A DNA stretch of 64,000 nucleotides from Lentisphaerae bacterium GWF2_49_21 (lineage in GTDB: Bacteria; Verrucomicrobiota; Lentisphaeria; Victivallales; GWF2-50-93). The position numbers and the translations under genes were made by a program. Under the pieces are notes generated by a model, which was given only the letters and a program-made list of their open reading frames with translations, was not told where the DNA came from and searched no databases. The stretch lies in the NCBI GenBank assembly GCA_001804805.1, contig MHBH01000046.1, forward strand, positions 1-64,000, read 5' to 3'. Shown here one piece after another: positions 34,247 through 43,496 of the stretch. Position 1 is the first letter of the stretch, and every line of letters begins with the position of its first letter.

Positions 34247-34557
34247 TTTTCCATCACTTCCGATATTCTTGAAATTTTTGAATCGCACCTGTCGACTTTC
34301 ATAATCACTATTGAGGCCTGCTTTATGCAGGTTTTGAAAAGATGGTGTATATACCATTTCTTCCTTGCTTCCCTGAACAACGGAACAAAGAACCAGTACT
34401 TCCCTCCGTTATCCTGTTCGGCAAAAACATGTATTCCGCCTTTTCTGCCCCATGCGGTCTGAATGATTTTAAAGGGAAATGTTCCATCCGGACAGTTTCC
34501 CCTGTAGCTTTTCCAGTCGGGCAGCTCCTCTTTAAGCTTGTTCCATGTCAAAGGCAT
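34243..34557 (-). CDS. First gene of the relaxase operon, unknown function
   Basis: 104 residues, basic and aromatic-rich (GIHVFAEQDNGGKYWFFVPLF), no signal peptide. Not recognised. The ATG is immediately preceded by the palindrome at 34559-34575, leaving no room for a Shine-Dalgarno sequence, so the message may be leaderless or the true start may be further inside. The stop overlaps the next gene as ATGA. Being first under an operator in the DNA-processing operon, it could be a relaxosome or regulatory protein. Confidence 0.55.
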   Translation of the reverse strand: MPLTWNKLKEELPDWKSYRGNCPDGTFPFKIIQTAWGRKGGIHVFAEQDNGGKYWFFVPLFREARKKWYIHHLFKTCIKQASIVIMKVDRCDSKISRISEVMEK

Positions 34558-34558
34558 A

Positions 34559-34575
34559 TATACTGTATTAGTATA
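34559..34575. promoter_or_regulatory. Operator-like palindrome O3 of the relaxase operon, with a half-site at 34611-34617
   Basis: The plus strand reads TATACTGTATTAGTATA, differing from the perfect site at 7020-7036 by one base. It ends one base before the start codon of the first relaxase-operon gene (minus strand). A further TATACTA half-site lies at 34611-34617. Because the same element sits 27.5 kb away at the VirB promoter, one regulator probably controls both halves of the transfer system. No regulator gene was identified in the window. Confidence 0.65.
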
Positions 34576-34697
34576 ATTTATGAATTAATCAAGCGCAATT
34601 AAGGATATTGTATACTATAATGAATATATGATGAAGTGTCTCATCGAGAATGGGCCATGTGCAGCTCGTCGGAGATGAGGCGTAGTCCCGGGAAAGT

Positions 34698-35513
34698 TCA
34701 ATACGGGGTAATTTTCATCCCTTTTGAGCCGGAGTTGTCCAAAGTGTCAGGCAAGTCTGTCTTTTTAGTCTTCCTGTCTGAAAACATTCTCAAATAGTCC
34801 CGGCAGCTTTCCCGTGACATTTCGGCGACAAGCGTCCTTATTTCATTGAAGTTACCGGAATTGGAACTCTTCATCGCCGACATGTAATCCCTTCTTCTGA
34901 TGGGCGGAATGATGGCCACGGGATATCTATATTTGACAAGAATCATGTTCATCAGCAGTCTCGATACCCTGCCATTTCCATCAACAAAGGGATGGATGTT
35001 CAGAAACTCTGTATGCAGATCAGCAGCGGCTATAATGGGATGGTTCTTTTCTATCTCTGGAAGCTTGGCAACGAGTTTTTTCATTAGTCCGGGAACTTTT
35101 TCAGGAAAAGGAAGAAGGTGGCCGGTTCCACTTATGATAACCTTTATATTTCTGTAGACGCCAGCGTTTTCTCCATCTATCCTGTGATAGAAGATATGAT
35201 GTAGCTTTTTTATGGACTCCTCATCTATTACCGTAGAAGATGTGACATCATGCACTAAGCTGAACGCCGCAGCGTGCCCAACTGCCTCAAGATGATCCCT
35301 CAGAGGTTTTCCACTGACCGCCAATCCGTCTTCAATCACAATTTTTGTTTCCGTCTCCGTCAGAAAGTTGCCCTCAATCGCATTGCTGGAGTATGTGAGT
35401 CCAATCCTGTAATATTCCCACAGCTGCGCCAGTTCAGCCTTTTCAAGGGCCCGCAGGGATTTGATTTCCCTTAAGAGGGTATCTGCTTCCCTGATGATTG
35501 TTTCGTAATCCAT
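34698..35513 (-). CDS. Fic-family AMP-transferase-like protein
   Basis: 271 residues. The Fic core HPFVDGNGRVSRLLMN near residue 175 matches HPFx(D/E)GNGRxxR, with catalytic His and the anion-binding loop intact. A flap segment ISGTGHLLPFPEKVP lies upstream. The N-terminal part holds SSNAIEGNFLT near 42, matching the [S/T]xxxE[G/N] inhibitory helix, so the protein should be auto-inhibited (class II layout). Fic proteins transfer AMP or other groups to target proteins, and some are toxins. Preceded on the same strand by the 122-residue gene with a 3-base gap. It lies at the right end of the element. Confidence 0.88.
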   Translation of the reverse strand: MDYETIIREADTLLREIKSLRALEKAELAQLWEYYRIGLTYSSNAIEGNFLTETETKIVIEDGLAVSGKPLRDHLEAVGHAAAFSLVHDVTSSTVIDEESIKKLHHIFYHRIDGENAGVYRNIKVIISGTGHLLPFPEKVPGLMKKLVAKLPEIEKNHPIIAAADLHTEFLNIHPFVDGNGRVSRLLMNMILVKYRYPVAIIPPIRRRDYMSAMKSSNSGNFNEIRTLVAEMSRESCRDYLRMFSDRKTKKTDLPDTLDNSGSKGMKITPY

Positions 35514-35516
35514 GCT

Positions 35517-35885
35517 TCACGCCCTTTCCATGAAATTGCCCGTGACAAACACGTTCAGCTTTTTGAAGAACAGCGGAGATTCGACTATGGCAAAGGTCTT
35601 CATGCTCTCCAGTCCGGATACGAACCATGGCTCCTTGAGGGGTTTTGTGCTGAAAACCCATTCCGGAATATCTATGCCTTTCTCCTTGCAGAGATAGTAG
35701 ACAGTGGCGGCAAACAGGCATTTTAAGTCTGCTGGAGTATCAGGGACAGGTTCCGTGACGATCATTTCAGGACAAGGATTACGCCTGAAATCATCCATGA
35801 ATTGAAACAGCCACAGTTTCCAGTTGCCGTCCCTGGATATATTCTGAGTCGCATTTTCAACTGTCACATATTTATACATCGTCAT
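35517..35885 (-). CDS. Unknown protein paired with the Fic gene
   Basis: 122 residues. Start ATG at 35885 has AAGGA 5 bases upstream. The C-terminal half reads IPEWVFSTKPLKEPWFVSGL then SPLFFKKLNVFVTGNFMERA, a pattern I have seen in small conserved proteins next to nucleotidyltransferase- or toxin-type genes, but I cannot name the family. Three bases separate it from the Fic gene, so it is probably a co-expressed partner. Since the Fic protein carries its own inhibitory helix, this one is not obviously the antitoxin. Confidence 0.6.
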   Translation of the reverse strand: MTMYKYVTVENATQNISRDGNWKLWLFQFMDDFRRNPCPEMIVTEPVPDTPADLKCLFAATVYYLCKEKGIDIPEWVFSTKPLKEPWFVSGLESMKTFAIVESPLFFKKLNVFVTGNFMERA

Positions 35886-36667
35886 AATCCTTCCTTCGAA
35901 GTACAGTTCATATCCTGCTCATCTTTTCAACCATAATATGGCCTGTGGAGAACATTATAGCCATCAATGGCGGGCAGGTCAATGATAAGAAAGCTCCGCC
36001 TTTCGTAATGAAGAACAGCCCTTTTTCGGCAAGAGAAAGGGCGCTGCCGCGAAAAACTACCGTTTTTTCGCTATCCTGCCTGCTATTAACTTCCGTTTGG
36101 GAGGTTCAATATTCATCAACCGGTATGAATTCAAAAGCACCAGTTTTCCGGCGGCGACCGGTTCCGTTATGAACGAATGGAATATGAGGGGAACGTACTT
36201 GTTCTTTTCAGATTTCGATGCTGCTTTTGAAGAATTCATTTTTTTGTGGAGGAAAGTTGTTGAGGGCGGCTTAAATGCCGCCCGTGATTTTCCGCATGCT
36301 CCTATGCCGTTATAATCCGGAATTGCTAAGAACTCACGCACGGATGAAAACAAACTGCAGTATTCAAATCTTACAGGAAAGAAATGGTTATCCCAATGGC
36401 CGCGGTGGCTTCATCAAGTTTCGCCGCTTTTTGCGGCCCCATCCCAAAGGGGCGTGGGTACTGAAGCATTAAGCTGTAGTTAAGAAAAAGCCGGGAATTT
36501 AGGTAATAAAATCGTTTTTTAGCATAAAAATGACCGTGTCATTCATAATAAAATATAAATAATGATTATTTCGATTGATTTTTTCATTTAAGACGTTATT
36601 TTTCAATATAAACTTAGAAAATATTAGAAATTTTGATGGAATTGATCTAACAAGAGAGGTATTAAAA
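35886..36667. other. Gene-poor stretch at the probable right edge of the conjugative element
   Basis: 782 bases with no gene I can support. Features seen: a perfect 7-bp inverted repeat GGGCGGC-TTAAAT-GCCGCCC at 36264-36283, a GCCGC-TTTTT-GCGGC hairpin at 36423-36437 followed directly by GGCCCC...AAAGGGG, and a drop in GC content after about 36480, where the host-like prepilin gene region begins. No tRNA gene, integrase or direct-repeat attachment core was found, so the exact edge is not fixed. Small open frames on both strands here lack ribosome-binding sites and recognisable sequence. Confidence 0.45.
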
Positions 36668-37369
36668 ATGAAAAAATTTCATCGCATTTCTTCGTTGCAA
36701 CATACTCAAGTAAAATTCCGTTTCACTTTGATCGAACTGCTGGTAGTTATTGCCATCATCGCCATACTGATAGCTATCCTTCTGCCGGCATTAAATAAGG
36801 CCAAAGAGCAGGCAATCCGCATTCAATGTTTAAACCTACTGAAGCAATGGGGAACGGCCCATATGCTCTATATTGGTGATTATGACGGGTATTTATATAA
36901 AGCTTATGCTGATAACGCGCAAACCTATTGGCATTATGCAGACAAAGTCGGAGAATATATGCCGACTAAATCACAATATGCTGGCCGGGAGACTTGGGGA
37001 GCGCCTTGTCCCGGCAGTCCCAGTCGGGATTATGCAATCACCAGTTACGGTATGGGAGCTCCAGTTGATGAAAATAACGCCTGTCCCTGGCCAGGGGGAT
37101 TTCACTGTTATGTCCAATATCTCAAGGTAACAAGTCCCAGTAAACATTGGCTGGTAACAGACACTAATGGAGGATCCTGGTTGAGGATGAGTTATATAAA
37201 TGCACAGGGGACAGGCCCCTATGCTTCTTATGCTCAAGTACCAGGCAACAGGCATGGCATGCAATTTAATACAGTGCACTTTGATGGTCATGCCGATAAC
37301 TATCCGGCAAAGCTACATTCGGACATGTATTTACATCGAGCGAATCCAGCTTATAAGGATCCAGAATAA
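36668..37369 (+). CDS. Prepilin-type N-terminal cleavage/methylation domain protein (H-X9-DG type)
   Basis: 233 residues from the ATG at 36668, preceded by AGAGAGG 9 bases upstream; an in-frame start at 36575 lacks this. The N-terminus has a short basic leader, then [18 protein letters not shown], the type IV prepilin cleavage/methylation and membrane helix (cleavage before Phe, Glu at +5). The C-terminus has [15 protein letters not shown], matching the H-X9-DG motif of the large secreted prepilin-like families of Planctomycetes and Lentisphaerae. Such proteins are exported by a type II/pseudopilus system; individual functions are unknown. It lies 415 bases upstream of the large glycoside hydrolase-like gene on the same strand. 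Confidence 0.9.
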   Translation: MKKFHRISSLQHTQVKFRFTLIELLVVIAIIAILIAILLPALNKAKEQAIRIQCLNLLKQWGTAHMLYIGDYDGYLYKAYADNAQTYWHYADKVGEYMPTKSQYAGRETWGAPCPGSPSRDYAITSYGMGAPVDENNACPWPGGFHCYVQYLKVTSPSKHWLVTDTNGGSWLRMSYINAQGTGPYASYAQVPGNRHGMQFNTVHFDGHADNYPAKLHSDMYLHRANPAYKDPE

Positions 37370-37784
37370 ACCAAAATTTATTTTCTGATTTTATCGATTT
37401 AAAGTATCATATTATCTGCGACGTTAAATAGGTTACATTATGTTATATCTTTATTATAAAGGTACTTCATGCTTAAAATCAATGCCAGAAAAATGAGTAC
37501 TGGAGCTTAGCCAAAGCTGCGGGAGCGCGCAGTCAGGAGCGTTGTCTGGATTGACTCAGTTGGCCGATGCCACGGCGCACAGCAAATGTCATCGGCAAAC
37601 GCAAGTCCCGGACTAAGAGCGGAATTAAGTTCCAGATCCGCTCCCTTCTCGCCCACGAGCAGGTGGAACTGGAAGCCGCCAGGAGATACTTCCAATGGCT
37701 TCCGTGAGGCAGGTATACTGTTGCATCATTTAATGCAATCAGCTTAACGTCGCGAGTAATAAATATAACTTTAAGGAATTAATC
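37370..37784. other. Intergenic stretch with a GC-rich insert, possible mobile-element scrap
   Basis: 415 bases. The flanks are AT-rich like the neighbours, but about 37500-37720 is markedly GC-rich and looks foreign. It contains a 46-codon open frame on the plus strand at 37567-37707 (MPRRTANVIGKRKSRTKSGI... ending YFQWLP), basic at first, preceded by an in-frame stop and without a ribosome-binding site. I cannot name it; a transposase end or other mobile scrap is the likeliest origin. The 80 bases before 37785 would hold the promoter and leader of the next gene. Confidence 0.4.
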
Positions 37785-40700
37785 ATGAGTTTTTTTAAAT
37801 CAAAGTTCTATCTTTTGTTGCGGGGAATCCTTTTTTGTTTTTTTGTTTCAGCTTCAGCCACAGACACAGAAGTGACCATTGATGCTTTTCAGGTGCCGGA
37901 TTTAAAAGATAATGAGCATTATACAGGAACAAAAGGATTCTTTCTTCATCAGCGCTTGGTAAGAAACCATTATGATATTAAGCGCAAACCAAATATAAAT
38001 TTCACTTTTTTCTCTGCCGGAGAAATTGCACCAACTGATAATTCAATAATATTTTCCGTACAGGCAAATCAAACAGCATTACTTAATTGGGGAAATGCAG
38101 ATGGTAAACAGCCCCCGGAACAGCAAGTCCTTTTCCCAGAAGAAGAATGCAATATTGTCCTGAATATAAAACAAAATTCTCCCGGAAAAAGCAGCTTGGA
38201 GATGTTTTATACCCGGTACGGAGAAAAACTCGGCTTCCAGCGAGAAAATTCCGTAAAAAACGAACTAATTGGGAATAAATGGCAAGAACTGAAGTTTAAA
38301 CAGCCAGGATATTATTATGGTGCACCTGCTGACGGTTTGATTTTTAAAATTACCAATACACAAAATGTCCCGGTAGTCTATGAAATTGAATGGATCAACT
38401 TGGAACAGATGAAGTACGAAGCATATATCAGACATGAATTTGAGATTCCGCCTGGCAAAATCCTCCACGCTGTAGCTGAAGTAACTGGAAAAAATCGTTT
38501 GCGCTGGTACAGGCGGGAAACGATTAAACAAGAATTATGGATTAACGGTAAGAAAGTTGAACAAACCGGTAATTTACAGTATTTGCACACCAGTTCGGTT
38601 GATATCAAGCCTTACTTAAAGCCCGGTAAAAATGTTATTGGAATGTATGGGTACGGCATTGAACAGAATCCATTACTGTTTTTCCATGCAGTTATTGACC
38701 AGCCTCAAGGACGAACAGAAGTCCAAACAGAAAAGAATTGGAAGTTTTCCGAAACCGAACAGGAAGGTTGGAGTAAAACAGGATTTGACGATTCTTCCTG
38801 GCAAACCGTTAAAACCCTGAAAAATTCTGAAGCACCATGGTTAGCCAGAAGCCCGGATTATTCAGTCCCGAATTTTGACGGGACATTAGCCATGCCATCC
38901 TGGCTTGGTTACATTCAGTTACATAACGGCAACGGCAAGCATGAATTAACTTTTATTGACAACAAAGACACTATTATCGATGCGGTCATTCCGCTGTTCC
39001 TTAAAGATAAAGTTGCTTATGCTGAATTTTCGCTGCACCAAACAACCCCGGAAGGTAAAATCAGTCTGTCAGTAGCAGCCAAAAGGATTCCGAATCCTAC
39101 AGAAAGTAAAGCAGGAACAGCTTTAGTATTCAGACTGAACCTGGGAAAACTTAAGGCAGGAGTTTATACATTATCATCCCGAATCTGTAATGCGGAAAAT
39201 AAAGTTATTGAAGTCAGACCACGGGAACCTTTACTGGTTATCGGGTATCTTGAACAAGCCAGTGCCAAGGGAAAATATTATGATGCTTTGGAGCTGGACA
39301 AAAGCGATAGTCTAACGATTGATTTTACGGATAATAGCAAAAAACAAGGCAGAGACTGGTATGAAACAGCCCAAGGTCCTCATCCCAGTCGTGATAAGTC
39401 AGAAGAAATAACCAGTTGGGAAGCAGCCAAAATAAAACAACTTAATGGAGAAAATTACCGGGAGACAGTTGGTGCCACCAGGGGGTCGCTGTTCAGTTAT
39501 AAGTTTCAGGGGAATCCTAATGGCAAATTCAAATTTACTCCCGGCGAATTCTACCTCATGGAGCTTAAATATCCTGACGATGCTATGCGCCATATGGAAG
39601 TTTCTATTTCAACGTGTCACGCCGGGATGTGGAACAACAGTCAATCAGGGGTCGGCATTGACAGTGGAGAAAAATACCAAAACACAAATAAAATTCAGGT
39701 TTTACGTTGGATTCATGTTGCCGATCCCGGAGTACATTCGGTCGACATCATTAACGTCCAAGATACCCGTAATACTACGCCGGAACCAAGACATGCCGCC
39801 GCTAAATCTCTAATCATCACTCGAATTATTCCTCCGCTTCCGGCTGCCGATATGGGGTATTTGCGGAATTTCGGAATCGACTGTGAACGAACCAGCGAAA
39901 ATTCCGGAGTTTGTAAGAACTTCGGAGTAGAAATTAAGGAGAATAATGAAGGGACGATGATGGCAAGAACTATTCGAATGATGCGCGTCAACCAGGAAAT
40001 AGCCGGACGTTATCTCCAGTATTTGCGTTTCGCCGGACAAAACACTCATGTTATCGGCATGTGGCAATATAATGATACCAACACTCCGTATCAACCAAAT
40101 AATGATGTTATTGACGGCCGGGTGGATCCGACTATTAGAAATGTTCTGGCCAGGACTTTAGATGCCAACAACATTTCGATATTTGCTGGAATCGAACTCA
40201 GCCAGCTGACAAATCTTAATACCACGGTAACCAATGCTCAGGTTGCGGTTGGGACCAAGAATGGCCAACGACCTGAAAATGATACCGTCATGCTTGTGGA
40301 CAGCAAGGGCAGTCAATACGATGCAAATTTAATTCAAAGTTACAGCCAGAACTGGATGCATCCGGAAATTCAGAAAGGATTTTTGAATCTTATTAAAAAT
40401 GTCACTGGCAAATTTGATGATCTGACCAACTTCAAAGGAATCCATTACCAACTTGGCTGGGCCCAGAGATCAGAATATTATTTCCCCGGATTTTCTGAGC
40501 GGGGAAAACCAAATGATCCATTGCTTTTCAGCTTTGATGATGTGACTTTTGAAAAATTTTATCAAGAGACCGGCATTAATCTGGAAGTCGGCTCAAGTGA
40601 TCCCAATAGATTTATGAAACGCTATCAGGCTGTCAAAGGAGAACATCGACCAAAATTTACCAATTGGCGTTGCCGTCAATTTGCCAAATTCCTTTCATCG

Positions 40701-41873
40701 GGTTTAAAAGCTATGCAGGAAATCAAACCGGAAACCAAATGGGTCAATCTGCTGAATATTGAAGAACCTGATCTTTATGAACATTGGTTGGAGTGGAAAG
40801 AAAAATATCCAACTGATCAAAATTCTTTTGTTGCTTTGATGAAAGAATACGCCCTGGATATTCCCCTTGTCAATGCGGAAAAACATATGACCATAGGGCG
40901 TAGTGCTGTCGGTTGGAGGGAAATGCCAAATCTTTATGCTACAGGTTTATCTATTTATGCCACACAGAATCCCTTTCATTGGTTGGCTAGAACAGATCAA
41001 GAAGTGGCCGATGCCTTCAACGATAGCAGTGATGATTTCCGTTATGTTTTAATTCGCAACAGTTGGGATGAAAACGTTGTAGTCGGGGCTGGAAATCTTA
41101 CTCGTTCCGGTGGAGATGGGAAAGAAATTCTTCAAGGAGACAAATACTGGGTTATGGAACGCAGTAGGATAAGGGCTCTTCCGCAGGCCAGGGGTTTCCA
41201 TGCCAGGGAACCATTTATTCAATCAATTATTACCTCTGATCCTAATCTGTTATTTGGAGGATTTATTGACCTAAATGTTAATGTCGGTCATGAAGAAGAT
41301 ATCGGCCCTTTAATGGTTGAATTCACACATTTGCCGGAAGAACGCTTTCAACCGGTTCTCCAAACCGGCCTGGAAACAAATTTAGCGATACGGAAAATGA
41401 CAAAAGGTAATAAGACTTATTTTTACATTGCCAATCCCGGTTATTGGCAATTTAATGGTACTGTTAAAATTTCCAGCCCCAAAGCGGTAACCGAATTAGT
41501 CAGCGGGTTAACAGCAGCTACGCCACAAGATGGAGAGACAGCTTTAAAGGTTGACTTGGCTCCTTATAGTATGAAAGCATATTATATTGATGATCAAAAT
41601 GTGGATTTTAAATCATTCTCCACGGCACCAATAAGTGAGTCGGAAAAGCAGCATATGCAGGAGATTATCGATAAAACTGGTGAACTGCTGACAAAAGCAA
41701 AAAATGCTGGAAGCGAAGAAGAATTTGTCCGGAAACAGCTAGAATCAGCTCGAACAGCTTTGGGAAAAAATGAATTTGCCCGGGCCTGGGCCTTACTAAC
41801 CAACTGGCGGTTCTGGAAATGGAAGTTCCGGGCAGAACGTCCCGGGATTGCCATACCTGAAAGGAAATGGTAA
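37785..41873 (+). CDS. Large secreted glycoside hydrolase-like protein
   Basis: 1362 residues with a signal peptide (about 1-25, hydrophobic run ILFCFFVSASA). Residues 30-330 are beta-rich and contain a galactose-binding/GH2 sugar-binding-like part (RRETIKQELWINGKKVEQ, then KPGKNVIGMYGYG and FDDSSWQTVK). Another beta-sandwich region lies around 500-650. A (beta/alpha)8-like catalytic region is likely at about 700-1150 (FKGIHYQLGWAQRSEYYFPG, LLNIEEPDLYEHW, FTNWRCRQFAKF), followed by a beta-domain and a helical C-terminus. No GH family signature is clear by eye; the Glu pair in LLNIEEPD is a candidate catalytic site. Exported polysaccharide-degrading enzymes of this size are typical of Lentisphaerae. 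Family number not assigned. Confidence 0.65.
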   Translation: MSFFKSKFYLLLRGILFCFFVSASATDTEVTIDAFQVPDLKDNEHYTGTKGFFLHQRLVRNHYDIKRKPNINFTFFSAGEIAPTDNSIIFSVQANQTALLNWGNADGKQPPEQQVLFPEEECNIVLNIKQNSPGKSSLEMFYTRYGEKLGFQRENSVKNELIGNKWQELKFKQPGYYYGAPADGLIFKITNTQNVPVVYEIEWINLEQMKYEAYIRHEFEIPPGKILHAVAEVTGKNRLRWYRRETIKQELWINGKKVEQTGNLQYLHTSSVDIKPYLKPGKNVIGMYGYGIEQNPLLFFHAVIDQPQGRTEVQTEKNWKFSETEQEGWSKTGFDDSSWQTVKTLKNSEAPWLARSPDYSVPNFDGTLAMPSWLGYIQLHNGNGKHELTFIDNKDTIIDAVIPLFLKDKVAYAEFSLHQTTPEGKISLSVAAKRIPNPTESKAGTALVFRLNLGKLKAGVYTLSSRICNAENKVIEVRPREPLLVIGYLEQASAKGKYYDALELDKSDSLTIDFTDNSKKQGRDWYETAQGPHPSRDKSEEITSWEAAKIKQLNGENYRETVGATRGSLFSYKFQGNPNGKFKFTPGEFYLMELKYPDDAMRHMEVSISTCHAGMWNNSQSGVGIDSGEKYQNTNKIQVLRWIHVADPGVHSVDIINVQDTRNTTPEPRHAAAKSLIITRIIPPLPAADMGYLRNFGIDCERTSENSGVCKNFGVEIKENNEGTMMARTIRMMRVNQEIAGRYLQYLRFAGQNTHVIGMWQYNDTNTPYQPNNDVIDGRVDPTIRNVLARTLDANNISIFAGIELSQLTNLNTTVTNAQVAVGTKNGQRPENDTVMLVDSKGSQYDANLIQSYSQNWMHPEIQKGFLNLIKNVTGKFDDLTNFKGIHYQLGWAQRSEYYFPGFSERGKPNDPLLFSFDDVTFEKFYQETGINLEVGSSDPNRFMKRYQAVKGEHRPKFTNWRCRQFAKFLSSGLKAMQEIKPETKWVNLLNIEEPDLYEHWLEWKEKYPTDQNSFVALMKEYALDIPLVNAEKHMTIGRSAVGWREMPNLYATGLSIYATQNPFHWLARTDQEVADAFNDSSDDFRYVLIRNSWDENVVVGAGNLTRSGGDGKEILQGDKYWVMERSRIRALPQARGFHAREPFIQSIITSDPNLLFGGFIDLNVNVGHEEDIGPLMVEFTHLPEERFQPVLQTGLETNLAIRKMTKGNKTYFYIANPGYWQFNGTVKISSPKAVTELVSGLTAATPQDGETALKVDLAPYSMKAYYIDDQNVDFKSFSTAPISESEKQHMQEIIDKTGELLTKAKNAGSEEEFVRKQLESARTALGKNEFARAWALLTNWRFWKWKFRAERPGIAIPERKW

Positions 41874-41898
41874 TCAATACATTACATAAAGAGGAAGG

Positions 41899-42752
41899 AT
41901 GAGAAAGATCACAAAGACGAATGAAATTATTTCGGAATCAACAAAATATATCGGAAATCTATTTTTATTTATTTGTTATTTTTACTAATTTCAGTGGACA
42001 CGACAACAACTGGAATGGCAGCCCCTCCACTCGAAAAAGATATAGAAGACGATTATACTTCACTTGCAGAGATGGCGGATATCGGCAAACGGGTAAGAGC
42101 TGTGGTGGAGCTGAATTATTATATCAATGAGCAGGAAGCTAATATTATTTTGAATCTTGCTCCAGGTGCTCTGGCAAAAGGAACAAAATTCCATGCCATT
42201 ATAGATAATAAAGAATATTATAATACGATCGCAGATACGGGCGAGACCATAATCAAAATCCCCTTGGCTAAAATAATCCACGGGAAACATCAGGTTGCTT
42301 TAAAAATAACCGCTAATGGGGTAAAATTATGGGAAGGATATGATCAAGTAGTTAAGCTTTTGCCTCCTCCCGCAGGTGTGAATATCACCCAGATCGACCG
42401 TAATCGGAGGATCTTGGTTGTCAACGGCAAACCTTTCTTCCCGATTGGTATCATCGGAGGATTTAAGGAAAACTTACCGCAAATCGCCGACGCTGGGTTT
42501 AACCTGACCATGCGCTGGCGCGGGGCAACCATCAAACAGCGCTACGACAGGAAGAAAACGCCCGATGATCAATACAACCAGAAAGTTGTCACCGACTATC
42601 TTGATGCGGCACATAAAGCAGGAATCTACGCATTGTCCACCCCGGTAAAACTTTCAGATATCTACATCAAATACCGGGATAGTGAATGGCAACAGAAATT
42701 ATTACTTCGAATGGTAATTTGTTCACTATCTCAATCGGTTGATCAACCATAA
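41899..42752 (+). pseudogene. Broken glycoside hydrolase-like gene (frameshift in the signal peptide, truncated 3' end)
   Basis: An ATG at 41899 with GAGGAAGG just upstream starts MRKITKTNEIISES, runs into a hydrophobic signal-like stretch and stops at 41988. The reading continues in another frame from about 41973 (LLFLLISVDTTTT) to 42752. A frameshift therefore lies in the T-rich run at about 41960-41985. The body contains RRILVVNGKPFFPIGIIGGF, the entry to a TIM-barrel found in GH2-like enzymes, but breaks off after about 250 residues. Near 42690 the sequence appears to shift frame again (FVHYLNRLINHNGL in another frame). The gene has lost its catalytic part. Confidence 0.65.
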
Positions 42753-43496
42753 CGGATTGAAAACCACAAGTTGAAAAAAGAAAACGACTTCGGAAAATGC
42801 TTGACTTACTTCTGCTGGATAGCGTTGTTGTTATTTATTTTTTACATTACCGGGTGTTCATCATTAATTCAAGATGAGGAGCAAGGAATGGACAAGGGTA
42901 GAACAAAAACAGGTTGGGCCGAAGAAAAGGAGGAAAAAGTGATTGTGGATAATCCTTTCGAAAAAGAGATTTTACAATTTGAAAAAGAAGATCGAAATAA
43001 TCCTCCACCTGAAAAGGCTGTTTTATTTGTCGGCAGTTCCTCTTTCAGGCTTTGGGATTCAATGGAAGAAGATTTTTCTGGGATAAAAGTCATAAATCGA
43101 GGCTTCGGCGGCGCAAGTTTTTCCGATATTATTCATTATGCTGATCGGATAATAATTCCCTACAAGCCAGAAAATGTTTTAATATATGCTGGGAGCCATG
43201 ATCTTCATGAAGGAAATGCAACACCAGAAGAAGTGTTGGAAAGTTTAAAAGAACTTTGTAAACTAGTCTGGACAAGACTTCCCAAGACAAAATTTTATTT
43301 TGTTTCCATGAAACCAAGTATTGCAAAATGGGGGAATATCGAACTTGACCAAAAAACGAACCATTTGATCTGGCAATATTCCAAAAAAACTGACCGTTTT
43401 GAATATATCGACATTTGGAATATAGTGGACCCCGAAAAATGGACAACGGATAAGGTGTGATCCAAATTAAGAATAATCAAGGAAAGGATTGCACCG

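Noticed and set aside
36057-36353. Minus-strand 98-codon frame and the opposing 72-codon plus frame near the element edge
   Set aside because: Neither has a ribosome-binding site or a recognisable sequence; both may be chance frames in a spacer.
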